Source of the DNA: an uncultured Bacteroidia bacterium
GTDB taxonomy: Bacteria; Bacteroidota; Bacteroidia; Bacteroidales; F082
DNA: 57,330 nt
NCBI GenBank assembly: GCA_902799345.1
Contig: CADBZW010000013.1
Location: 1-57,330, forward strand
Reading direction: 5' to 3'
Below, piece by piece: positions 7,898 through 16,862 of the stretch. A model generated the notes under the pieces. It searched no databases, was not told where the DNA came from, and saw only the letters and a list, made by a program, of their open reading frames with translations. The position numbers and the translations under genes are program-made. Each line of letters opens with the position of its first letter. Within the stretch, counting starts at the first letter, position 1.

Positions 7898-8080
7898 ATG
7901 AAAACGACAAGGATATTCGCCCTGATGGCAGTTCTGATTTTGGCTGGATGCCGGGAAGGAAGAGACAAGGAATTGCCGCAAATGCCTGCTAGTGTTGACA
8001 CCTCGGAATTCGATGAGGCTTATTATGAACGGATGCGGGTGTTTGAGGGGTTGTGTCCGGATGTGGAACTGGATAAGTGA
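7898..8080 (+). CDS. Very small lipoprotein, function unknown
   Basis: 60 residues from the ATG at 7898; a longer reading from 7781 would run through a repeat and is not credible. The signal MKTTRIFALMAVLILAGC has a proper lipobox (ILAGC) and is followed by a short acidic tail (SEFDEAYYERMRVF). No known domain. The start MKTTR is shared with the T9SS cargo gene at 5815. Confidence 0.7.
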   Translation: MKTTRIFALMAVLILAGCREGRDKELPQMPASVDTSEFDEAYYERMRVFEGLCPDVELDK

Positions 8081-8108
8081 AGGGGGATTGGATTTTTTTT
8101 TCGATATT

Positions 8109-8134
8109 TGTGCTATCGTACTATCGTGCTAACG
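8109..8134. repeat. CGTGCTWA octamer array, three units
   Basis: TGTGCTAT, CGTACTAT and CGTGCTAA in a row, 80 bases upstream of the DUF4249 gene start. Same family as the arrays at 1451, 7297, 7842 and 11380. Confidence 0.7.
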
Positions 8135-8212
8135 AAGTGGGGCAATATATTATTTCCGTTGAGCGTTGAAAGTATTAGTAATTTAAGTGTAAACAACCAA
8201 ATAATAACCATA

Positions 8213-9121
8213 ATGAGAGTTTGCAGATTTGTTTTGTTTTTCTTGGCTGCGATGTTTTTTGCTTCCTGTAGCCGAATCGATGAGGTTGACATCAACAGTT
8301 TCGACCAGCCGGATGGCGGGGTCTTGAACGGCAACGTTGCCGTGTTCGGCAATGTGACTACCGAGATGCGCCAGCACCGCGTCACCATTTCACCTGTCCA
8401 TCAATGGGGCGACAACCAGAATGCCATGCCTGAAATCAACCGCGTTTTCGTGCTTTGCGGCAACGACACGATACCTTATATTGAAAAGGAAGCCGACCGC
8501 AGTAGTATGGTTTTCGTTTCGGAGCAACCCTTCAAAGGTGAGGCGGGCAAGACCTACAAACTCGTCGTCGAAACACCTACGGGCGACATCACCGCCGAGG
8601 ACTATCTGACGCCTTTGTGTGACACGGATTACCTCCCAATCATCAAGGACCATACAAAAGTGAGGAGCTATCAGATGCACTCGGGCATGATGGCGCATGA
8701 ATTCCAGTTCGACAAGCACATCTATACCGTTGGGGAACAACCTGTGATTTGCGGCCTGACCTTCCGACAGCCGGAGGATTACCCTATCGACAGCATCGAA
8801 AGTGTTTCTTTCGTGCATAACGACATGTCGCTCTCGGCATTGTTCACCGCCAGATTGTTCTGGTATTCCTATCATGTCACGGAAGATCATCTCGACCAAA
8901 GCGAGACTTTCATCACTTGTTCGGTCTCGCCCGAATTCTACACCTTCCTTTTGGATGTTTTCAACGAAGACGATTGGAGCCTGGGCCTGTTCGCCACCAT
9001 TTCGGGCAATGTGCGAGGCAATGTCAAGAACGGCTACGGCTATTTCTTCGCTTCCGATGTGCGACGCCAACCTTTTACTTACCACGAAATCTACAATGCC
9101 ATCACCCCCGAAAACGAATAA
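8213..9121 (+). CDS. DUF4249-family lipoprotein
   Basis: 302 residues from the ATG at 8213, chosen because it gives a lipoprotein signal (VLFFLAAMFFASC). An upstream in-frame start at 8108 lies within a repeat. The body resembles DUF4249: a beta-rich domain with EAGKTYKLVVETPTGDITAE, the segment that precedes the family's TP-like motif, and a C-terminal barrel-like part. Proteins of this family are outer-membrane lipoproteins encoded next to TonB-dependent receptors, and that is the case here: the receptor starts 3 bases after the stop. A role as a surface partner or substrate-binding lid of the receptor is inferred. Confidence 0.82.
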   Translation: MRVCRFVLFFLAAMFFASCSRIDEVDINSFDQPDGGVLNGNVAVFGNVTTEMRQHRVTISPVHQWGDNQNAMPEINRVFVLCGNDTIPYIEKEADRSSMVFVSEQPFKGEAGKTYKLVVETPTGDITAEDYLTPLCDTDYLPIIKDHTKVRSYQMHSGMMAHEFQFDKHIYTVGEQPVICGLTFRQPEDYPIDSIESVSFVHNDMSLSALFTARLFWYSYHVTEDHLDQSETFITCSVSPEFYTFLLDVFNEDDWSLGLFATISGNVRGNVKNGYGYFFASDVRRQPFTYHEIYNAITPENE

Positions 9122-9124
9122 GCC

Positions 9125-11365
9125 ATGAAACGAATCCTCTTCACCATATTTTTCTTTGCTTCTTTTGTTTGCCTTCAAGCTCAGACCTATACATTAAGCG
9201 GCCACATCACCGATGCCGCCACGGGCGAGACGCTTATCGGTGCCACCTTGTTTGAGGCTTCATCGCAAACGGGGACCTCGGCCAATGGCTACGGTTTCTA
9301 TTCGCTGCGTTTGCCCGCTGGAAAACACAAGTTGCAATGCGCCTATTTGGGCTACAACACCAAAGAGATTGAAATTCAACTCCATGCCGACCAAACCTTG
9401 GAAATCAAGTTGGAGGAAAAATCCGTGGGATTGGGAGAAATCACTGTGGAGGCGGCAGCCGTGGAGCGTCCCCAGATGCAGAACGAGTTCCATGCCGAGA
9501 TGCTGACCATCAACTCGATACGCAAACTGCCGAGTGTGTTCGGCGAGGCCGACATCATCAAGGCGGTGCAAATGCAGTCGGGCGTGAAGACCATCGGCGA
9601 CGCCTCGTCAGGACTGCTCGTGCGCGGTGGCTCCAACGACCAGAACCTCATCCTCATCGACGAGGCACCTATTTATAACCCTTCGCACCTCTTCGGCATG
9701 ATCTCCATCTTCAACCCTGAAGCCGTGAACCAGGTGACGCTTTACAAGAGCAACATACCCGCTCAATATGGCGGTCGCGTCTCTGCCGTTCTTGACTGCA
9801 AGATGAAGGAAGGCAACATGAACCACCATGATTTTTCGGTGGCGTTGAGTCCTTTTACCGCCACACTCACCGCCAAAGGCCCCATCGTCAAGGAAAAGGC
9901 TTCTTACCTGATTTCGGCACGCAGGAGTTTCATCGACTTTTTCGTGAAGCCCAATGAAAGCATGCCGCTTGTCCCGAGGTTTTACGACCTGAACGCGAAA
10001 ATCAACACCAAAATCGGGCAGAACGACCGCATTTATCTCTCGTTCTATCGAGGCCACGATGTCATTGAGTCCATGGGCGGCATCGACCAATCGCAAGGCA
10101 TGTACAATACCTGGGGCAACGCTTCCGGCACCTTGCGCTGGACGCACAACTTCGGCAGCCGCTGGTTCCTCAACACGGCCTTCATCGTCAGCGATTACAG
10201 CAACGACCTCGACTACCAATTCAAAAGACGCAAGTTCAACTGGCGCACAGGCATTTCCGACCTCAACCTGAAAGCCGCATTGAGTTATTACATCGCCCCT
10301 GATTGTGAACTCCGCATTGGCGCAGGTGCCATCCGCCATGCCTTCACTCCTGGAGAGTCCGACAGCATCGGGATGAGTCTGCCGCATTATCAGGCGATGG
10401 AGTATTCCGTCTATGCGCTGAACGACTGGAAACCCTTGTCGTGGTTGGGCTTCAACTATGGCTTGCACCTGTCGGCTTTCCACCCCTTGAACAGCGACGA
10501 GAAACTGATGGTCTATCCCGAGCCTCGCATAAGCATGAACGTCATGTTGAGCGAAAACACCTCGCTGAAAGCCGGCTACGCGCGGAACGTGCAATATATC
10601 CAAGTGCTGCAAAACACCGCTTTGGACTACCAATCGCTTGAAACATGGTTCCCGGCGGTCAACGGGTTGAAACCCGTCATCGCCGATGTGGTTTCGGGTG
10701 GCTGCTTCCTCGATTTCGGTGGGCAGTATTCCGCTTCGGCTGAACTCTATTACAAGAAAGGCCAAAACCAAATCGACTTCATCGACCATGCGCAACTCAT
10801 CAGTAACCCGAATGTCATCAACCAAGTGAGGAGCGGCAATTCCAAAGCCTACGGCCTGGAACTGAACCTTTCGAAAAATGCCGGAAAGTTCACGGGAGCC
10901 ATGAGTTACACCTATTCGCGTGTCATCTATACCATCGACGGCATCAACGACGGCAATCCCTATTCGGCTTTGTCAGACATCCCGCATGACTTCCGCATCA
11001 ATGGCTGCTATCAGTTCACGCCACGCTGGAGCGCGAGTGCGGCTTGGCAGTATTCGAGCGGCCATCCCGTCACCTTGCCTGTGGGCTTTTACGAGTATAT
11101 GGGGCAGACTGTCCCGGTTTACACCGAGCGCAACGCCAGCCGCACGCCTGCCTATCACCGTCTCGACCTTTCGTGCACCTATCATTCGCCGAAAAACAGA
11201 AATGGTTTCAATTGGAGTGCGAGTGTTGGTTTGTTCAACGCCTACAACCGCCTGAACCCGTTGGGGTATCAGTTTGAGACCGATATAGAATCAGGCGAGA
11301 TGCGGGCCTATGCTTACTCGATGTTTGGAATTTTGCCTAATGTTTCGCTAAGGGCAGGGTGGTGA
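9125..11365 (+). CDS. TonB-dependent receptor with carboxypeptidase-like N-terminal domain
   Basis: 746 residues. The signal peptide ends at LQAQ. A carboxypeptidase-D regulatory domain follows at about 22-98 (TLSGHITDAATGETLIGATL). The plug domain is at about 115-225, including GLLVRGGSNDQNLILIDEAP and IYNPSHLFGMISIFNPEAVN. The rest is a 22-strand-type barrel ending in an aromatic residue (LRAGW), as outer-membrane proteins do. It is shorter than SusC-type receptors and belongs to the group paired with DUF4249 lipoproteins, encoded directly upstream. It should import a TonB-dependent substrate that cannot be named from sequence. Confidence 0.9.
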   Translation: MKRILFTIFFFASFVCLQAQTYTLSGHITDAATGETLIGATLFEASSQTGTSANGYGFYSLRLPAGKHKLQCAYLGYNTKEIEIQLHADQTLEIKLEEKSVGLGEITVEAAAVERPQMQNEFHAEMLTINSIRKLPSVFGEADIIKAVQMQSGVKTIGDASSGLLVRGGSNDQNLILIDEAPIYNPSHLFGMISIFNPEAVNQVTLYKSNIPAQYGGRVSAVLDCKMKEGNMNHHDFSVALSPFTATLTAKGPIVKEKASYLISARRSFIDFFVKPNESMPLVPRFYDLNAKINTKIGQNDRIYLSFYRGHDVIESMGGIDQSQGMYNTWGNASGTLRWTHNFGSRWFLNTAFIVSDYSNDLDYQFKRRKFNWRTGISDLNLKAALSYYIAPDCELRIGAGAIRHAFTPGESDSIGMSLPHYQAMEYSVYALNDWKPLSWLGFNYGLHLSAFHPLNSDEKLMVYPEPRISMNVMLSENTSLKAGYARNVQYIQVLQNTALDYQSLETWFPAVNGLKPVIADVVSGGCFLDFGGQYSASAELYYKKGQNQIDFIDHAQLISNPNVINQVRSGNSKAYGLELNLSKNAGKFTGAMSYTYSRVIYTIDGINDGNPYSALSDIPHDFRINGCYQFTPRWSASAAWQYSSGHPVTLPVGFYEYMGQTVPVYTERNASRTPAYHRLDLSCTYHSPKNRNGFNWSASVGLFNAYNRLNPLGYQFETDIESGEMRAYAYSMFGILPNVSLRAGW

Positions 11366-11379
11366 TCTTATGTGGCTTT

Positions 11380-11412
11380 CGTACTAAGGTGCTATCGGGA
11401 TAACGTGCTTAC
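11380..11412. repeat. CGTGCTWA octamer array, four degenerate units
   Basis: CGTACTAA, GGTGCTAT, CGGGATAA and CGTGCTTA in a row, ending 10 bases before the start of the gene at 11422. Confidence 0.6.
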
Positions 11413-11421
11413 AAAGGGGCA

Positions 11422-11949
11422 ATGACTGAAACCAAGGATTCTGTGAAGATACGGCATTTGATGGAGCAGGCGGAGCGGCTGCCGAAGCAGGACTGCATTG
11501 TCGTGCTGAAGACACTGATGGCTACCGTGGCGGAGGAACATGGCGACTGGACGCAGACGCTGAGGATGGCCATCGAGGAGGCTGAGGAACGGGAGGAGGC
11601 TGCCGAACTCCATAGCCGATACAGGATCTCTAAACAAAAGACCACGGCTTTTGTGAAGCTGTTCCGCATCATCTATGACCTGCACATCTTTGAGACGGCT
11701 GACGGCAGAATTGCTTCCAACTCGGAGGATTTTGTCTGCGACTTGGGGCTGTACTTCAACACGGAAATCCGCAACATGAGGAACTTGCTTTCATCGGCCA
11801 AACGGACGGGTAACTTCATGGATGTGTTTGAGAGGCTGCATGAGCTTGCCCAGGCGTATTATGAGAAGGGGGACGGGCTGAATGCCGGCAAGCGGGCTGA
11901 GGCTCGCGAGTGGCAACAAAGACTGGATTTTGATTGGGAGTCATCCTAG
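11422..11949 (+). CDS. Conserved hypothetical protein, cytoplasmic
   Basis: 175 residues with no signal peptide or membrane segment. The N-terminal half is acidic and helical (IEEAEEREEAAELHSRYRIS). The C-terminal half (AFVKLFRIIYDLHIF, NSEDFVCDLGLYFNTEIRNM, a final helix with FERLHELAQAYYEK) looks like a small helical module that I recall at the C-termini of diverse Bacteroidetes proteins, often described only as hypothetical or RteC-like. I cannot assign a function. It stands alone between a receptor gene and the GLPGLI operon. Confidence 0.75.
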   Translation: MTETKDSVKIRHLMEQAERLPKQDCIVVLKTLMATVAEEHGDWTQTLRMAIEEAEEREEAAELHSRYRISKQKTTAFVKLFRIIYDLHIFETADGRIASNSEDFVCDLGLYFNTEIRNMRNLLSSAKRTGNFMDVFERLHELAQAYYEKGDGLNAGKRAEAREWQQRLDFDWESS

Positions 11950-12001
11950 TGACTTTACAATGGCAACAGAAAATTTTATTATGTAATTAAGAATTTAGTT
12001 A

Positions 12002-12009
12002 TATATTTG
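12002..12009 (+). promoter_or_regulatory. -7 box upstream of the GLPGLI operon
   Basis: TATATTTG matches TAnnTTTG and lies 28 bases before the start at 12038. The region upstream is AT-rich and no clear TTG element can be fixed. Confidence 0.5.
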
Positions 12010-12037
12010 CGGTTATAATTAAAAAAGAATCGAAATT

Positions 12038-12874
12038 ATGAGGAACAAAACCTTTTTCTTATTTTACTTACTTGCCTTGGCCTTGCCGATGAGGGCCCAA
12101 TGGGAGTATGATGATGACACCCTTTGCCAAGCCCGTTTGATGGTGATGTATGAACTCACCTACCGCGAGGACACCAACCACCTTGACCGCGCCAAAACGG
12201 AACAGATGATGCTTTTGATCGGCGACGAGGTCAGCCTCTTCCAAAGCTACATCGCTTATAGAAATATGAATGCACTCCGGCAAGCCATGCGTGACGGCAC
12301 TTTTACGGGAAAGATTCATGTGAAATCAGAGGATATTGCCCGTTATTTGTATAAGGTCTATAAAAACCATCCCGAAGGTAAAGCAACGATGATGGATCGT
12401 GTTGTGATGTCGGGCTCGTTCCTCTATGAGGAAGATTATCCCTGTATGACATGGGAATATACCGAGGACACAGCCACCATTTCGGGATATTTCACACAGA
12501 AAGCCGTTTGTAAGTATGGTGGACGCACTTGGGAGGCTTGGTTTGCGCCCGACCTGCCTTTCAACGACGGGCCATATATGTTCTGTGGCTTGCCAGGACT
12601 CATTATCAAAGTGGCTGACACCCAAGACCACTACCGTTTTGAGATGCTTTCGGCTGAGATCCCTGAAGAGATGTACATCCTTTGGGATGACAAGGATTGC
12701 ATAAGGACCACCAAGAAAGCTTTCTTCAAGGTGTATGACGACAACATGGCCAATATCATCGAGAACGGCATGGAGCGGATCACTCCTGTTGATGGCAACA
12801 CCAATGACATTCAACATCGGTTGTACCTCTATGCGAAAACGAAGAACAATCCCATTGAATTAGATAGAAGATGA
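12038..12874 (+). CDS. GLPGLI family protein
   Basis: 278 residues. A signal peptide (FFLFYLLALALPMRAQ) is followed by a beta-rich periplasmic or outer-membrane-associated protein. The family signature is present literally: CGLPGLIIKVADTQDHYRFE at about residues 186-205, after KYGGRTWEAWFAPDLPFNDG. The family is specific to Bacteroidetes and its role is unknown. Members are usually encoded with a TonB receptor-like barrel, as here, where the next gene overlaps by 4 bases (ATGA). Translational coupling suggests the two proteins act together. Confidence 0.9.
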   Translation: MRNKTFFLFYLLALALPMRAQWEYDDDTLCQARLMVMYELTYREDTNHLDRAKTEQMMLLIGDEVSLFQSYIAYRNMNALRQAMRDGTFTGKIHVKSEDIARYLYKVYKNHPEGKATMMDRVVMSGSFLYEEDYPCMTWEYTEDTATISGYFTQKAVCKYGGRTWEAWFAPDLPFNDGPYMFCGLPGLIIKVADTQDHYRFEMLSAEIPEEMYILWDDKDCIRTTKKAFFKVYDDNMANIIENGMERITPVDGNTNDIQHRLYLYAKTKNNPIELDRR

Positions 12875-15414
12875 CGCTTCGCTTGGTTCATATTGTCCTA
12901 TTGCTTTTGCTTTGCCCGGTTTTGTCAGCGCAAACCGTGCTCACTGGGCACGTGAAGGACACCCAAGGCGAGCCGCTGCCCAACATCAATGTACTGGTCT
13001 ATAAAGTGGGTAGCCCTATCATTGTAGCTCACGCAGTATCGGATAATGGCGGCCATTACAGCCTCAGCGTCAGTATCGAGGTTGACAGTTTGGATGTGGC
13101 CGCTTCGTCGCTCTTTTTCGAGAAGCAGACCAAGCGCATCGCCAACCGAAGTCAGCCGTTGGATTTTACACTTCGTGAGGAGGTGCAGGAACTGAAGGGC
13201 GTGACCGTGCAGGCCCGAAGCATCGAGCAGCGGGGCGATACCTTGGAATATATCGTAGGCTCCTTCGTGCAGAAGCAGGACAAGAGTATCGAGGACGTGT
13301 TGAAGCGTATGCCTGGCATCGAGGTGGCCGACGATGGGCAAATCACCTACCAAGGATTGCCCATACAGAAGTTCTACGTCGAAGGCATGGACCTGATGGG
13401 GGGCAACTATGCGACGGTCAGCAAGAACCTGCCACACCAGTCAGTATCGTCGGTGGAGGTGTATGAAAACCACCAGCCCATCAAGATGCTGGAGGATAAG
13501 GTCGAGTCAGAACAGGCTTCCATCAACATCAGGTTGGCCAACAACGTGGCACTCACTGGTACGGCCAAGGTGGGCGTGGGAGTGTGGCCTTTCCTTTGGA
13601 ACGTCAACCTCACACCGATGCTGTTTTCGGGTAAGATGCAGATGCTTGCTGCCTATCGCACCAACAACACGGGCGATGACCTCACGCTATTCACGAAAAT
13701 GCTCACCGTGGAAGATTTGCAAAGTGACCGCCCCGCTAAGTTGGGCGAGGAGCTGGGCATCAAGCAGGCCGCCACACCGCTTTTCAGCACCAACCGCTAT
13801 TTAGATAACCAAACGCATCTCGGCAATCTGAACACGCTGTTTCCCATCGGTGAGAACACCACCTTGCGCGTTAACCTCTATTACCTCAACGACCTGCGGA
13901 AGCAGTCGGTCGGTCAAAGCAACACGATTTTCCTTGCCGCTGACACCATCACTTACACCGAGCAAATCGACAACCGTTTCCGCGACAATCGGCTTTTCGG
14001 TACCATCACGCTCAACCGCAACGACAAGGCCTATTACATGGATAACAAGCTCAACTTTTCCAGCGCATGGGACAAGGCTTTCGGCATCGACATCAACAAC
14101 GGAACACCCGTTCACCAAACGCTCGAAACACCCGCGTTGTCCGTTGATAATGACTTACGCCTGATCTTTCCCATCGGGGAAAGGCTTTTGGACTTCACCT
14201 CTTTTATTGGATATGGCCAAACGCCCCATCGCCTTGAAGTGGATTCGATGATTCAGGAACTGAACACCCGGCAATACTTCACCGACCATGCTGTCAGCTT
14301 GGTCTTCACGGCGGGCCGGTTCACCATCCGCCCCAAGGCTGGATTTCTCTTTGTGGAGCGGGAAATCAACTCGCAATTATGTGATGATGAAACACAGGTG
14401 CGTCGCCGTCAGATGAAGCCTTACCTTGACGCCAGCGTGGAATACAAGCACAAACGATTCAGTGTCGGCATGGAACTGCCGTTGAGCCTTCAATCCGTGA
14501 TGGTTCAGAGCGAAAACGACGAAGACCAGATGACCAAACTACTTTTCAATCCCAGCCTTTGGAGTCGCTTGAAGCTCGGCGACTTTTGGACGCTCAACGC
14601 CTCGGTGCGGATGAGCCACCGCATCGAGAACTATGACACTTGGTTGGATGGCTACCTGCTAACTGACTATCAGGATCTGGTGATGCGCAAGGCACCACTT
14701 TCGTTGTCGCGTACTTTGTCGGGCAGCGTGGGCGCACAGTTCAAGGAGCCGTTCATCTCGCTGAATGCTGATTTGCGTTACGGCATCGGGCATACCCATT
14801 CGGAAAACCTATATCGCTACCAAGTAGGTGAAGGCGGCCTCAGCACCTTGGAAGTCATCGCCCTACCCAATAACCGTTTCTATCAAACCCTGAGCGGCAG
14901 TGTCAAAAAGTATTTCTCATCGATTCGCACCTCCATTGGTTTGAAAGGCAACCTCTTGGACTCGCACGGTGTTGCTTGGGTCAACGGGGCGCTGATGAAC
15001 ACGCAAAACCTTTCCTTCAGCCTTTCGCCTTCGGTAATGTTCAAGGCAACGCAATGGTTGAATGTGGATTATTCGTTGAATTACAACAGGCTGTATTCCT
15101 TTATTGATGGCCAAAAACGAGGTGATATCACCTATTGGCGGCATTTTGGCAAGGCGTTCGCTTTTCTGCCGAAAAATCAAACCATCAGCCTGACGGCGGA
15201 ATACTATCGCCACCAAGGACAGCCCTACCTCTTTGTGGATGCTAGCTATGAGTTTTCCATCAAGCAGCCGAAGCTTGACTTCGAGGTGCGATGGAACAAC
15301 ATCTTCAACAGCAAGAAATATGTGTCGTACTATTCTGGAGCTTTCTCGGTACAAGAAACCGTTTACATGTTGCGACCTATGGAAGTGATGGCTTCGGTGA
15401 GGTTTAGGTTTTAA
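12871..15414 (+). CDS. TonB-dependent receptor-like outer-membrane barrel
   Basis: 847 residues. Signal peptide, then a carboxypeptidase-like regulatory domain (TVLTGHVKDTQGEPLPNINV, about 22-100). A plug-like region follows with EDVLKRMPGIEVADDGQITY (about 138-157) and VEGMDLMGGNY, then a long barrel that ends in a terminal phenylalanine (MASVRFRF). It overlaps the GLPGLI gene by 4 bases. The plug has the truncated form common to GLPGLI-linked receptors (degenerate compared with SusC). The substrate is unknown; export, import or an assembly role are all possible. Confidence 0.87.
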   Translation: MTLRLVHIVLLLLLCPVLSAQTVLTGHVKDTQGEPLPNINVLVYKVGSPIIVAHAVSDNGGHYSLSVSIEVDSLDVAASSLFFEKQTKRIANRSQPLDFTLREEVQELKGVTVQARSIEQRGDTLEYIVGSFVQKQDKSIEDVLKRMPGIEVADDGQITYQGLPIQKFYVEGMDLMGGNYATVSKNLPHQSVSSVEVYENHQPIKMLEDKVESEQASINIRLANNVALTGTAKVGVGVWPFLWNVNLTPMLFSGKMQMLAAYRTNNTGDDLTLFTKMLTVEDLQSDRPAKLGEELGIKQAATPLFSTNRYLDNQTHLGNLNTLFPIGENTTLRVNLYYLNDLRKQSVGQSNTIFLAADTITYTEQIDNRFRDNRLFGTITLNRNDKAYYMDNKLNFSSAWDKAFGIDINNGTPVHQTLETPALSVDNDLRLIFPIGERLLDFTSFIGYGQTPHRLEVDSMIQELNTRQYFTDHAVSLVFTAGRFTIRPKAGFLFVEREINSQLCDDETQVRRRQMKPYLDASVEYKHKRFSVGMELPLSLQSVMVQSENDEDQMTKLLFNPSLWSRLKLGDFWTLNASVRMSHRIENYDTWLDGYLLTDYQDLVMRKAPLSLSRTLSGSVGAQFKEPFISLNADLRYGIGHTHSENLYRYQVGEGGLSTLEVIALPNNRFYQTLSGSVKKYFSSIRTSIGLKGNLLDSHGVAWVNGALMNTQNLSFSLSPSVMFKATQWLNVDYSLNYNRLYSFIDGQKRGDITYWRHFGKAFAFLPKNQTISLTAEYYRHQGQPYLFVDASYEFSIKQPKLDFEVRWNNIFNSKKYVSYYSGAFSVQETVYMLRPMEVMASVRFRF

Positions 15415-15480
15415 TCGATAATAATTGATTATACGTACAATTGTAGTATAATTCATAGTCCGACACAAGGCCTCATCTTT

Positions 15481-15510
15481 GCCCACGATTTAACCGTCGT
15501 GGGCATTTTC
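15481..15510 (+). terminator. Rho-independent terminator after the GLPGLI operon
   Basis: GCCCACGA (15481-15488) pairs with TCGTGGGC (15497-15504) across an 8-base loop and is followed by ATTTTCTTT. It lies about 70 bases after the receptor stop codon. Confidence 0.75.
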
Positions 15511-15554
15511 TTTATAGGTACCGTAAGGATGGCCCGCGCTAAAACAAAAGTATC

Positions 15555-15935
15555 ATGTTAGACACCATCACATTCGACCAACTTCCAAAGGCCGTTGGCG
15601 ACATTCTCGACGACCTCGCAGAGATCAAATCCATCTGCAAAGAAATCAAGGGGAATGAGACGAACAAAGACTCCTATATGAACATTGAGGAGCTTTGCGC
15701 CTACCATCCCGATCATCCCTCACAACAAACCGTGCGCCGCTGGAAACGACTGGGTATTATCCCATATTACAAAGATGATGAAACGCGTCGCGTTAGGTTC
15801 AAAAAGTCCGAAATTGACGCTTGGCTAGCTTCAAGTCGCCATTTGACAGTCGATGAGCGAAATGCTATCCACGATGCTGCTATGCGCGAAAAACGAGAAA
15901 AGTTTTTGAGAGGAGATTTTGACGATGATGAATGA
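15555..15935 (+). CDS. Excisionase-like helix-turn-helix protein
   Basis: 126 residues. The central segment has the MerR/excisionase (HTH_17) form: MNIEELCAYHPDHPSQQTVR, then RWKRLGIIPYY, RRVRFKKSEIDAWLAS. A short acidic N-terminal helix precedes it. Such proteins bind DNA next to mobile-element ends or replication genes. It is the first gene of a four-gene unit whose members all overlap, with two replication-type proteins at the end. No integrase is seen in the window. Confidence 0.85.
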   Translation: MLDTITFDQLPKAVGDILDDLAEIKSICKEIKGNETNKDSYMNIEELCAYHPDHPSQQTVRRWKRLGIIPYYKDDETRRVRFKKSEIDAWLASSRHLTVDERNAIHDAAMREKREKFLRGDFDDDE

Positions 15936-16203
15936 TGAGAATAAGAGTGTGAGAGCAGGCGAGCCGTCTGCGAACCCAGAGAGGGCGGACGAGCCGTCCG
16001 CGGGCATGAAGGAATATCCCGTGCTGTTCGACTGGATAGAGTTGTCGGACCTGCTGCTGATGCTGCACTTGACCAAGAACACCCTGAAGGAGTGGTGTTC
16101 GGAGGGTGGGCTGAAATGCAGCCGCATCAAAAACAAGACCTATTTCCTGCGCCAGGACATCGAGCGCTTCCTTTACAACCATTACCAAACCTACAAACCA
16201 TGA
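15925..16203 (+). CDS. Second excisionase-like helix-turn-helix protein
   Basis: About 92 residues from the ATG at 15925 (another ATG follows at 15928). AGGAGA at 15911-15916 is a good Shine-Dalgarno sequence, unusual for this phylum. The N-terminus carries an imperfect duplication (RAGEPSANPERADEPSAG). The C-terminal part is HTH_17: FDWIELSDLLLMLHLTKNTL, then a wing segment (CSRIKNKTYFLRQDIERFLY). It overlaps the upstream gene by 11 bases and the downstream gene by 4. Pairs of such HTH genes ahead of primase-like genes are typical of Bacteroidales integrative elements. Confidence 0.83.
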   Translation: MMNDENKSVRAGEPSANPERADEPSAGMKEYPVLFDWIELSDLLLMLHLTKNTLKEWCSEGGLKCSRIKNKTYFLRQDIERFLYNHYQTYKP

Positions 16204-16862
16204 ACACCGACAAAAGCAACGCCCCGGCGATGTACTTCTGGGGCACACCTGACAACTACGCCGTGAAGCCCTCGGCGCAATGCGACCTGAAGAAGCTGCC
16301 CGGCTTCAGCATCTTCAGACGACCCATCACGAACAAATACCCTTACCAGGTGGTGAACCTGATCGATGTGTTCAACTACATCATCAGTGACTACGCCAAA
16401 GACCGCACCCGTGAGTACCGCTCGATCAAGGATGAGCGGTACCGACGACAGTACAAGTCGGACAAGTTTGACTACTGCACCTTCTCCGGCATCTTCACGG
16501 TGCGTATCGACAAGGCTATCATCCAGCACTCTGGCTACCTCTGCCTCGACTTCGACCATCTGAAGGATGTGGAGGCCGTGTTTGAGCAGTTGAAGCAGGA
16601 CCCTTATTTCGAGACGCTGCTGCTGTTTCGCAGTCCCTCGGGTGACGGGTTGAAGTGGGTGATCTCGTTCACAGACTCCTTCTATCGATATGGCAACGAC
16701 GGGGAGTCGTTCGGGGAATACCAGGTGCGGTTTTTCGCCAGTCTCTACAACTACATCTTCAACCACTACGGCGTGGAGGTTGACCGTCACTGCCGTAACC
16801 TCTCCCGCGCCTGTTACCTGCCGCACGATGCGGATGCCTACCTCAATCCCTCGCTGCTATGA
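16200..16862 (+). CDS. BT4734/VirE N-terminal domain protein (mobile-element replication)
   Basis: 220 residues from the ATG at 16200, which overlaps the upstream stop (ATGA). The diagnostic part is LCLDFDHLKDVEAVFEQLKQ followed by LLLFRSPSGDGLKWVISF (about residues 120-165). This is the VirE-N/BT4734 fold found as the first half of Bacteroidales plasmid and ICE primases, with acidic metal-type residues in DFD. A later segment reads VDRHCRNLSRACYLPHDADA, also typical. In many elements this domain is fused or adjacent to a DUF3987 protein, as it is here. Confidence 0.87.
   Translation: MNTDKSNAPAMYFWGTPDNYAVKPSAQCDLKKLPGFSIFRRPITNKYPYQVVNLIDVFNYIISDYAKDRTREYRSIKDERYRRQYKSDKFDYCTFSGIFTVRIDKAIIQHSGYLCLDFDHLKDVEAVFEQLKQDPYFETLLLFRSPSGDGLKWVISFTDSFYRYGNDGESFGEYQVRFFASLYNYIFNHYGVEVDRHCRNLSRACYLPHDADAYLNPSLL

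Noticed and set aside
15545-15552. Minus-strand TACTTTTG just upstream of the first excisionase-like gene
   Set aside because: It points away from that gene towards a terminator and no minus-strand gene follows; probably chance.
16092-16199. Longer N-terminus for the BT4734-like protein
   Set aside because: The extension would overlap the upstream HTH gene by more than 100 bases in another frame; the ATG at 16200 gives the 4-base overlap seen throughout this operon.
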